A DNA stretch of 10,548 nt from JAZDHV01 sp043810355 (GTDB taxonomy: Archaea; Nanobdellota; Nanobdellia; Woesearchaeales; JAGVYU01). The stretch spans positions 1 through 10,548 of the forward strand of contig JBDROB010000031.1 of assembly GCA_043810355.1 (NCBI GenBank), written 5' to 3'. Shown here one piece after another: positions 1 through 4,930 of this stretch. Every line of letters starts with the position of its first letter. Within the stretch, counting starts at the first letter, position 1. Under the pieces are notes generated by a model. The model saw nothing but the letters and a program-made list of their open reading frames with translations, was not told the DNA's origin and made no database searches. Position numbers and translations under genes: made by a program.

Positions 1-153
1 AGCACAAATAGTAATGGGGGAGGGGAAAAAAGAATATAGAAAAAACACCAGACCCACCACTAAACAACAAAACAACACCTTAATTTTTCTCAAAACCAAA
101 GAATCCCAAGTTATAACCACACATACAATCGGAGATACTGATCAAACCACAAT

Positions 154-163
154 CTTTATAAAC
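154..163 (+). promoter_or_regulatory. Candidate TATA box for the histone gene
   Basis: The stretch CTTTATAAAC matches an archaeal TATA box. A start about 25 bases downstream would give a leader of roughly 50 bases holding the strong GGGGTG ribosome binding site at 222-227. A weaker alternative is the ATATATCA at 191-198, which would give a short leader. The rest of 1-224 shows no convincing gene. Confidence 0.4.
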
Positions 164-233
164 AATCCTAGTTTCACAAAATCTAAGAGAATATATCATT
201 AATATTCATTTAAAGCATTGGGGGGTGTTGTTC

Positions 234-449
234 ATGCCAGTATCTAAGAAATTGCTTCCTTTAGCAGCTATGGAGAAGATTTTAAAGAGATGTGGTGCAG
301 AAAGGGTCTCTGATAAGGCAAAGGCTTCATTAAAGGAGATTATTGAGGATATTGCTGAGGAAATCGCCCAAAACGCTGTGCGTTATGCTCATCATGCAGG
401 CAGAAAGACTGTTAAGTCAGGTGATGTTAAGCTTGCTGCTAAGCATTAA
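234..449 (+). CDS. Archaeal histone (HMf-like)
   Basis: This encodes a 71-residue single histone-fold protein, close to the usual 65-70 residues of archaeal histones. It would dimerise and wrap chromosomal DNA. The family signatures are clear: GAERVSD in the loop after the first helix (about residues 21-27) and HAGRKTVKSGDV before the last helix (about 54-65), which carries the Arg and Thr/Lys residues that contact DNA in HMf histones. The C-terminus ends at AAKH, with no tail. I chose the ATG at 234 over the in-frame GTG at 225 because the GTG lies inside the GGGGTG ribosome binding site (222-227), which sits six bases before the ATG. Several histone paralogues are common in such genomes; one is visible here. 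eIF5A follows on the same strand 64 bases later. Identification is firm. Confidence 0.95.
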   Translation: MPVSKKLLPLAAMEKILKRCGAERVSDKAKASLKEIIEDIAEEIAQNAVRYAHHAGRKTVKSGDVKLAAKH

Positions 450-458
450 ATAACAAAA

Positions 459-468
459 TTTTTAAATT
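459..468 (+). promoter_or_regulatory. Candidate TATA box for eIF5A
   Basis: TTTTTAAATT lies in the 64-base gap between the histone and eIF5A. Transcription from about 25-28 bases downstream would leave a leader of roughly 20 bases, enough to hold the GTGAT ribosome binding element at 504-508. The region is so AT-rich that chance matches are likely. Confidence 0.35.
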
Positions 469-513
469 AATCCAATATTCAATAAATTTTAAAAACTATT
501 AAAGTGATAAATC

Positions 514-915
514 ATGGGAGAAATAAAACAATCATCTGTTGGTGATTTGCAAAAAGGTAATTATATTATTCTTGATGGTGTTGCTTGCAGAATAACTGAT
601 ACTCAGACATCTCGTCCTGGCAAGCATGGTCATGCAAAAGTCCGTTTGACTGCTATGGGCATTATTGATGGCAAGAAGAGAGAAGCTGTAATGCCAGGTC
701 ATGATTCTGTTGATGTTCCTCTTGTTGAGAAAAAGAATGCTCAAGTGCTTTCAATCATTGGTGATACTGCTAATGTCATGGATTCTACAAATTATGAGAC
801 TTTTGATCTTAAGATTCCAGATGATTTGAAAGGGTCTGTTGTTGAAGGATGTACTATCCTTTATTGGGAGATCCTTGATCAGAGAGTTATGAAACAGATT
901 AAGTCAGGTGAATAA
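514..915 (+). CDS. eif5A: Translation initiation factor 5A (aIF5A)
   Basis: This encodes a 133-residue protein with the eIF5A layout: an N-terminal SH3-like (KOW) domain followed by an OB-fold. In the family the factor binds the ribosomal E site and relieves stalled peptide bonds, notably at proline stretches. The modification loop TSRPGKHGHAK is present, and K37 is the lysine expected to be converted to deoxyhypusine or hypusine. No deoxyhypusine synthase gene lies in this window. Length is in the normal archaeal range. The ATG at 514 has a GTGAT element five bases upstream (504-508). The stop at 913-915 is followed two bases later by another ATG (918), and the gene leads into eL40 on the same strand, so the two are probably co-transcribed. 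Identification is firm. Confidence 0.96.
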   Translation: MGEIKQSSVGDLQKGNYIILDGVACRITDTQTSRPGKHGHAKVRLTAMGIIDGKKREAVMPGHDSVDVPLVEKKNAQVLSIIGDTANVMDSTNYETFDLKIPDDLKGSVVEGCTILYWEILDQRVMKQIKSGE

Positions 916-917
916 AA

Positions 918-989
918 ATGGTTAAGCAACAAAAATCAAAGATTTTTGAGCTTACCCAAAATATCACTTGGGGTGATTATTTTGGTTAA
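918..989 (+). CDS. Possible 23-residue leader peptide between eIF5A and eL40
   Basis: A short reading frame begins with ATG two bases after the eIF5A stop. It has GGTGAA at the end of eIF5A (908-913) as a ribosome binding site and codes for 23 residues, starting MVKQQKSKIFEL and ending TWGDYFG. Its TAA at 987-989 lies just inside the eL40 gene if that starts at the TTG at 982, an eight-base overlap. The geometry would allow translational coupling from eIF5A through the peptide to eL40. I recognise no family. It could also be chance, since a good ribosome binding site and an ATG arise easily here, or leader sequence that only spaces the two genes. Confidence 0.3.
   Translation: MVKQQKSKIFELTQNITWGDYFG
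970..976 (+). promoter_or_regulatory. Ribosome binding site deciding the eL40 TTG start
   Basis: GGGGTGA lies five bases before a TTG at 982 and is a near-perfect archaeal ribosome binding site. No ATG or GTG at a suitable distance gives a protein with the conserved eL40 start, so this site fixes initiation at TTG 982 and not at the earlier in-frame TTG at 946. Confidence 0.7.
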
Positions 990-1143
990 GTTCGCAGAAG
1001 CTGAAGCAAGATTATTTCATGGTAAGTTTGTTTGTAAAAAATGCAAATCTACAATCAAGGCTCCTATTATGAAGATTCTTGCAGGAAAGATCAAATGCAA
1101 GAACTGCAAATCAGCCAACTTCAGGCCTATGAGGAAAAAGTAA
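982..1143 (+). CDS. rpl40e: Ribosomal protein eL40 (L40e), expanded zinc ribbon
   Basis: This 53-residue basic protein has the FAEAEARLF start and FRPMRKK end typical of archaeal L40e, a small zinc-binding protein of the large ribosomal subunit. Four cysteines form two CxxC knuckles (CKKC and CKNC). About 17 residues separate the knuckles, more than the roughly 10 of common archaeal L40e; from memory, longer spacings occur in DPANN versions. The start codon is TTG at 982, chosen because GGGGTGA precedes it and conservation begins at VKFAEAEA; the upstream in-frame codons (946-981) do not look like coding sequence. The gene follows eIF5A on the same strand. An unrelated small zinc-ribbon protein is possible, but the two ends and size argue for eL40. 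Confidence 0.85.
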   Translation: MVKFAEAEARLFHGKFVCKKCKSTIKAPIMKILAGKIKCKNCKSANFRPMRKK

Positions 1144-1200
1144 ATCTTTTCTTCTTACTTTCTTTCTTCTTATATTCTTCTTTTCTTATATTTTTTATAT
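1144..1200 (+). terminator. Pyrimidine-rich tract after eL40
   Basis: Directly after the eL40 stop comes nearly 60 bases made almost entirely of T and C, with several runs of four or more T. No hairpin is visible. Archaeal RNA polymerase terminates on T-rich non-template strands, so this is a good candidate for the end of the histone/eIF5A/eL40 transcript. Confidence 0.6.
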
Positions 1201-1240
1201 TCGGTTTCTAATATTTCCAATGGCACATAATTTTAGTAAC

Positions 1241-1250
1241 ATATTTAAAC
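1241..1250 (+). promoter_or_regulatory. TATA box for the site-2 protease gene
   Basis: ATATTTAAAC is a good archaeal TATA match. Its centre lies about 27 bases before the ATG at 1273, the spacing expected when the transcript starts at or next to the start codon. No ribosome binding site is seen, which fits a leaderless mRNA. Confidence 0.55.
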
Positions 1251-1272
1251 ATTGGGTTATCAATTTGTTATA

Positions 1273-2682
1273 ATGATAATACCTATTACCCCATTTATTC
1301 GCTTTTATGATTTTATTAATAATTATAAGTTTGTCCTTCTTTTTTACCTGTTATTTGCATTGATCATTTACATAAACAGGAGAAAATTTGAGATCCAGCT
1401 TAAATTCATCGCCCTCTATAAGACAAAGATTGGTCTCAAATTGATGGATCGTATTGCTAAGAGATTCAATTGGTTTATCAAGGATTTGAGTTATATTGGT
1501 GTTTCAATAGGTTTTTTAGGTATGATCATTATTGTGGGATTCATCTTGTATGGATTTTATGCATTATTCTTTATTCCATCTTCTCCTCCTGTTGTTGGAT
1601 TTGCTCTTCCTGGTTTGCCTATTGCAGGAGCAGGTGGCTTGACAATACCCTTTTTTATTGGCATAATCGCATTATTTGTTGTTATTGTTATCCATGAATT
1701 CTCTCACGGTGTTGTTGCCAGAGCAAATGATATCCATGTTAAGAGTTCAGGTTTTGCTATGTTTGGTCCTATTCCAGCAGCTTTTGTTGAGCCAGATGAG
1801 GCTCAATTGAAAAAAAGGGTGGATGATGCTCATAAAAAGAATGCTATTGGAAAAAATCAAGGAAAATTCCCTTGGTGGTTTTTTATTATTTCATGTGGAA
1901 TTTTAATCTATTTGATTTATCATTATTTCCTAAAAAGGCTTCCTTTTCTAATTAGCAATCCTTATCTGTCTTTTAGTTTAGTTGTCTTCCTTTTCATTTT
2001 TATGGTTTTTGTATCAAGATTTTTTTATCTGAAGAACTATTTTCACATAACCATTTTCTCTGCAGGCCCCTTCTCAAATATTTTGGCTGCAATATTTGTT
2101 ATGGTTCTGTTCCAGTTTGTTTTTGCTCCTTTAACATCTGTTTTTTTTGAGCCGAATGGCCTAAATTTTGGGATCATCAACAATACAAATAATACTCCTG
2201 CTCTTAATGCTGGATTATATGGCAATATTACTTATAACCAGATAAATGGGAATACTATTCTTTCAATTGATGGTTTTATAGGTGAATTGGAAAAATACTC
2301 TCCAGATGATGTGATATCAATTGGCAATAAGGATATTTCATTTGATGTCATGCTCTCTGCTCATGATGATAATGAATCCAAGGCTTTTCTTGGAGTTGTG
2401 CCATATCAGTCTGAAAAAGGAATATATCTTTTCTTTTCAAGTTTTTTTAAATGGATTCTAGAATTGATGTTTTGGATTTTCTTATTCAACTTCGGCCTTG
2501 GTCTTGGTAACCTTCTGCCAATTGTGATTGTCGATGGTGGAAGGATGCTTCATGGACTGTTGGATATTTTTGTGGATGAGAAAAAAGCTATGTCAATAAT
2601 CTCAAAAATCACTATGATCTTATTGTTCCTTATTGTGGTAATGCTTGTCTTGCCTATATTGAAATTCCTGTTCATCCCTTAA
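1273..2682 (+). CDS. Site-2 intramembrane metalloprotease (peptidase M50)
   Basis: This polytopic membrane protein of 469 residues belongs to the S2P/RseP family, which cuts transmembrane segments of other proteins and often releases membrane-held regulators. The zinc site HEFSH (residues 141-145) lies in a hydrophobic segment. The third zinc ligand is expected in the late motif NLLPIVIVDGG (about 413-423), whose Asp is D421. The conserved AGPFSNIL helix (about 264-271) and a PDZ-like region with ALNAGL and ILSIDG (about 309-380) are also present. Unusually, some 70 residues (about 185-255) with two extra hydrophobic segments separate FVEPDE from AGPFSN, which nearly adjoin in most relatives. 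I start at ATG 1273, 27 bases after a TATA box; an in-frame TTG at 1252 would add seven residues without a ribosome binding site. The methyltransferase gene follows after one base. The substrate is unknown. Confidence 0.9.
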   Translation: MIIPITPFIRFYDFINNYKFVLLFYLLFALIIYINRRKFEIQLKFIALYKTKIGLKLMDRIAKRFNWFIKDLSYIGVSIGFLGMIIIVGFILYGFYALFFIPSSPPVVGFALPGLPIAGAGGLTIPFFIGIIALFVVIVIHEFSHGVVARANDIHVKSSGFAMFGPIPAAFVEPDEAQLKKRVDDAHKKNAIGKNQGKFPWWFFIISCGILIYLIYHYFLKRLPFLISNPYLSFSLVVFLFIFMVFVSRFFYLKNYFHITIFSAGPFSNILAAIFVMVLFQFVFAPLTSVFFEPNGLNFGIINNTNNTPALNAGLYGNITYNQINGNTILSIDGFIGELEKYSPDDVISIGNKDISFDVMLSAHDDNESKAFLGVVPYQSEKGIYLFFSSFFKWILELMFWIFLFNFGLGLGNLLPIVIVDGGRMLHGLLDIFVDEKKAMSIISKITMILLFLIVVMLVLPILKFLFIP

Positions 2683-2683
2683 A

Positions 2684-3400
2684 ATGATATCTATAATATT
2701 GATGGAGATTGAAAATCCAGGAAATCTTGGAGCAATTGCTAGAGTCATGAAAAACTTTGACCAGAAAAACCTCATTCTCATAGATCCAAAATGTAAAAAA
2801 ACTGCTCAAGATGCAAGAAACAGGGCAAAGCATGCAAATGATATCTTGAAATCAGCAAAGACCAGATCCTTTTCTTATCTAAAATCCTTTGACTGCCTTA
2901 TTGCAACAACTGCTTCTTTAGGCACAGACTATAATCTTCCAAGATCTCCAATAACTCCAGAGCAATTGGCAAAAAAGCTAAACCAGATTGATGCAAAAAA
3001 CTCAAAAATAAATATCGGAATCCTGTTTGGAAGGGAATCCTCTGGATTGACCAATGAGGAGATAAAGGAATGCGATTTCATTGTGACAATCCCTTCCTCA
3101 AAAACCTACCCCACATTGAATATATCTCATTCTATTGCCATCTTATTATATGAAATCTCAAAACAATCAAATAAATTAAATGTTTCCTCTCACATAACCC
3201 CTTCATCAAAGATAGATAAGGACATAATCAGTAAAAAACTCAAGACAATCCTTGACAAGCTTGATTTTGCGACAAAAGAGAAAAAGCAGACTCAGATTAT
3301 GGCTTGGAAGCGCATCTTTGGAAAATCATTCCTTACAAAAAGAGAGGCATTCGCTGTTCTTGGATTTTTTAAAAAATTAGAATCAAGAATTAAGAAGTAA
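2684..3400 (+). CDS. trmJ: TrmJ-like SPOUT tRNA 2'-O-methyltransferase
   Basis: This 238-residue protein is of the SpoU-class SPOUT superfamily. All three motifs are visible: NPGNLGAIAR (residues 11-20), GILFGRESSGLTNEEI (112-127), and IPSSKTYPTLNISHSIAILLYE-type motif 3 (about 136-157), which forms the knotted S-adenosylmethionine site. R20, E118 and N146 are the usual conserved positions. A lysine-rich helical C-terminal extension (about 175-238) is typical of TrmJ, which in archaea and bacteria methylates the ribose of tRNA position 32. The length fits TrmJ. The ATG is one base after the protease stop, so the two genes are probably co-transcribed. The 3' end overlaps the convergent lgt gene by 11 bases. 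Another SpoU-family rRNA or tRNA target cannot be excluded. Confidence 0.85.
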   Translation: MISIILMEIENPGNLGAIARVMKNFDQKNLILIDPKCKKTAQDARNRAKHANDILKSAKTRSFSYLKSFDCLIATTASLGTDYNLPRSPITPEQLAKKLNQIDAKNSKINIGILFGRESSGLTNEEIKECDFIVTIPSSKTYPTLNISHSIAILLYEISKQSNKLNVSSHITPSSKIDKDIISKKLKTILDKLDFATKEKKQTQIMAWKRIFGKSFLTKREAFAVLGFFKKLESRIKK

Positions 3401-4229
3401 TCGCTTTCTTATGAAACATCTTTTTCTTTTTCTTATCATATTCTTTGTTTTTCTTGATAAATAAATATAATACCACAGCAAACACAATAGCACTCCAAAG
3501 ATGGCTGGGAGTGATCCATCTGAATAATTTTTCTGGATAATATCTGATGAACTCAATCAAGAACCTATAGCCAGAATATCCTATAAGTCCAACCAATGTC
3601 AGCCAACCGTCATATTTCTCTGTTTTCCTAAGATTCCATACAATAATAAATATGATTGTCAGCATAACTGTTGCATAAAATGGAGCAGGATGAATCGCAC
3701 CATCATGTAATATCACTCCCTCTTTTATTCTAGTGACAGCCCATGGTAAGCTGCTTGCAACACCCCTGCATGTGTCATCTGTAAGAAAACAACCAAGGCG
3801 TGCAATTGCAACAGAAATGAGTGTAGCAGGAGCTGCCGCATCAATGTATTTCCAGAAGTTTAATTTTCTTATCTTGCAATAGAGCCAGAGAGTGAATATT
3901 CCTCCTAATATTCCTCCATAAAACACCATTCCTGAAGTGAATGGATTAATGAATCGTGTAATTCTATATATAAGAGTCCAGTCTTTATGCCAGCTCCACC
4001 ATGGTAGGAAATAAAAGAATATCCTTGATCCTATTATCACCCCTAAATATGAAATAAAAAATGAAATTATCACTTCTTTCATATTCAGTTTCTTCCTTTT
4101 GGCTTCAATAAGATAAAATATAAAAAATACCAGAAAAGCAAGCAGTGCTAATGAAAAAAACACTGCTAAAATGAATTCTAGTCCAAAGAAATTAATTGAT
4201 ATCTTCTTGATTACAGGAACTTCTATCAT
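3390..4229 (-). CDS. lgt: Prolipoprotein diacylglyceryl transferase family protein (Lgt)
   Basis: This is a 279-residue membrane protein with about seven hydrophobic segments, as in Lgt, which transfers a diacylglyceryl group from a phospholipid to the lipobox cysteine of prolipoproteins. Family landmarks in order: FYGGILGG (103-110), ARLGCFL followed by a conserved Gly (143-156), HPAPFY (180-185, compare HPSQLY) and GYRFLIEFIR (220-229) with the conserved Arg and Glu. Two positions differ from the E. coli enzyme: the His before GG (H103) is Tyr, and the Asn after RLG is Cys. RxGCF is also known in distant LGT-family members. The C-terminus is a lysine-rich cytoplasmic tail. The ATG at 4229 lies about 26 bases after a TATA box, suggesting a leaderless transcript. 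A small lipoprotein gene lies 38 bases upstream on the same strand. How archaea modify lipoproteins is only partly known, so the exact lipid donor, possibly archaeol-based, is open. Confidence 0.85.
   Translation of the reverse strand: MIEVPVIKKISINFFGLEFILAVFFSLALLAFLVFFIFYLIEAKRKKLNMKEVIISFFISYLGVIIGSRIFFYFLPWWSWHKDWTLIYRITRFINPFTSGMVFYGGILGGIFTLWLYCKIRKLNFWKYIDAAAPATLISVAIARLGCFLTDDTCRGVASSLPWAVTRIKEGVILHDGAIHPAPFYATVMLTIIFIIVWNLRKTEKYDGWLTLVGLIGYSGYRFLIEFIRYYPEKLFRWITPSHLWSAIVFAVVLYLFIKKNKEYDKKKKKMFHKKAITS
3404..3460 (+). terminator. T-rich tract after trmJ, inside the lgt 3' end
   Basis: The plus strand just past trmJ is rich in T runs. On the other strand these are the Lys codons of the lgt C-terminal tail. 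Such a tract could stop plus-strand transcription running into lgt. No hairpin supports it, so this rests on base composition only. Confidence 0.35.
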
Positions 4230-4245
4230 GTTTTCTTGAAATATA

Positions 4246-4260
4246 GAATAATATATAAAA
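4246..4260 (-). promoter_or_regulatory. Candidate TATA box for lgt
   Basis: On the minus strand this reads TTTTATATATTATTC. Its centre lies about 26 bases before the lgt ATG, as expected for a leaderless transcript, and no ribosome binding site is present. lgt may therefore have its own promoter in the 38-base gap as well as readthrough from the lipoprotein gene. Confidence 0.42.
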
Positions 4261-4267
4261 ATATGTC

Positions 4268-4501
4268 TTAAGTAGGAGTGCAGGATTCTCCATCTCTGCT
4301 CTCATCTGAGTCACAGCTGTCGCATCCGCAGGAATCCCCTCCAGTGCATCTGTATTCATATTCTGGTTCTCCATCTGAATCAACTCCTGATTCTACACAG
4401 TCACAGTCTTCTTCCTCATCACAGCTGCACCCATTTTCTGAGCATCCTATAATATACATTGATAAGACAAGAATAGAAAATAATAATATTTTTGTTTTCA
4501 T
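4268..4501 (-). CDS. Small acidic Cys-rich lipoprotein
   Basis: This 77-residue protein begins with a short basic start (MKTK) and a hydrophobic stretch ending in IIGC, a lipobox with C20 as the expected lipidated residue. The mature part of 58 residues is extremely acidic, with many Asp, Glu, Ser and Gly, and has ten cysteines in all (20, 25, 27, 33, 35, 52, 58, 60, 63, 74). The CxC and CxxC spacings suggest disulfides or metal binding at the cell surface. I recognise no family. The gene lies immediately upstream of lgt on the same strand, so the enzyme and a likely substrate are neighbours. A TATA box about 26 bases before the ATG and no ribosome binding site suggest a leaderless mRNA. An antisense frame of similar length exists but lacks any sensible signal. 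Confidence 0.75.
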   Translation of the reverse strand: MKTKILLFSILVLSMYIIGCSENGCSCDEEEDCDCVESGVDSDGEPEYEYRCTGGDSCGCDSCDSDESRDGESCTPT

Positions 4502-4522
4502 ATTATGAAATTAATTTTTTGA

Positions 4523-4532
4523 TTATATAAAC
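4523..4532 (-). promoter_or_regulatory. TATA box for the lipoprotein gene
   Basis: On the minus strand this reads GTTTATATAA, preceded by an A/G-rich stretch that could act as a BRE. Its centre is about 26 bases before the ATG at 4501, so transcription would start at or next to the start codon. Confidence 0.55.
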
Positions 4533-4572
4533 TTTTCTTTTTTCAAACCTAATAATACCAATAATTAGATTG

Positions 4573-4619
4573 ATACAATAAATTGTATAAAATAATACAA
4601 TTAAATGTATAAAATAATA
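4573..4619. repeat. Operator-like repeats in the divergent promoter region
   Basis: ATACAAT occurs at 4573-4579 and 4595-4601, and its complement ATTGTAT at 4582-4588, so the first two form a 7-base inverted repeat around AA. The 14-base word TGTATAAAATAATA occurs twice, at 4584-4597 and 4606-4619, a spacing of 22 bases or about two helical turns. The array lies between the lipoprotein promoter and the TATA box of the rightward gene at 4657. It could bind a regulator of either or both; AT-rich chance repetition is the alternative. Confidence 0.4.
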
Positions 4620-4622
4620 AAC

Positions 4623-4633
4623 TTTATATATTA
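4623..4633 (+). promoter_or_regulatory. TATA box for the 81-residue gene
   Basis: TTTATATATTA is centred about 29 bases before the ATG at 4657, giving a leader of only a few bases or none. No ribosome binding site is seen before this ATG. It probably also drives the large surface-protein gene downstream. Confidence 0.5.
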
Positions 4634-4656
4634 TAAATTTAATATAAGCCATAATT

Positions 4657-4902
4657 ATGCCAGAATCCATACTTTCAAACACAATTCTTAGATTAAAGGA
4701 GAAAAACCTCCAATCTTCTCTAAACATATTATTCAAGAAAAAGCAGAAAGAGATTATTTTGAAGATCCTGAATGACAAGACACTCACTAAGACTGAATAT
4801 GAATATTATATTCGTACAATTAAGAAAAAGATGGATTCAATCATCCAATTGCATGATCTCTCTTCAACTGCATTAAGAAAAGAGATAAAAAGAGTAAAAT
4901 AA
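4657..4902 (+). CDS. Small basic helical protein, possibly DNA-binding
   Basis: This encodes 81 residues, strongly basic and predicted by eye to be helical throughout, with no signal peptide or membrane segment. The segment ILKILNDKTLTKTEYEYY (about 34-51), followed by a basic IRTIKKK helix, resembles a helix-turn-helix stretch seen, to my recollection, at the ends of some archaeal regulators. That resemblance is from memory and not tested. The gene has a TATA box for a near-leaderless transcript and precedes the 1198-residue surface-protein gene by 28 bases, so the two are probably co-transcribed. A regulator of this locus binding the upstream repeats would fit, but this is inference. The reading frame looks genuine because of its composition, promoter and position. 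Confidence 0.6.
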   Translation: MPESILSNTILRLKEKNLQSSLNILFKKKQKEIILKILNDKTLTKTEYEYYIRTIKKKMDSIIQLHDLSSTALRKEIKRVK

Positions 4903-4930
4903 GAAAAATAAGATAAAAAAAGAGGTGCAA

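Noticed and set aside
14..202. 62-codon plus-strand frame before the histone
   Set aside because: Low-complexity, rich in Thr, Lys and Asn, no ribosome binding site, no recognisable family, and it covers the probable histone promoter.
946..981. Upstream in-frame TTG extension of eL40
   Set aside because: The extra 12 codons contain the ribosome binding site of the TTG at 982 and do not resemble the L40e start.
4278..4508. Plus-strand frame of 76 codons opposite the lipoprotein gene
   Set aside because: Antisense shadow of a Ser/Asp/Cys-rich gene; the minus frame has a lipobox signal, TATA box and lgt neighbour, while this one has none.
4503..4787. 94-codon minus-strand frame across the divergent promoter region
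   Set aside because: Hydrophobic AT-rich shadow; it would overlap both promoters and the 81-residue gene, which has the better promoter and composition.
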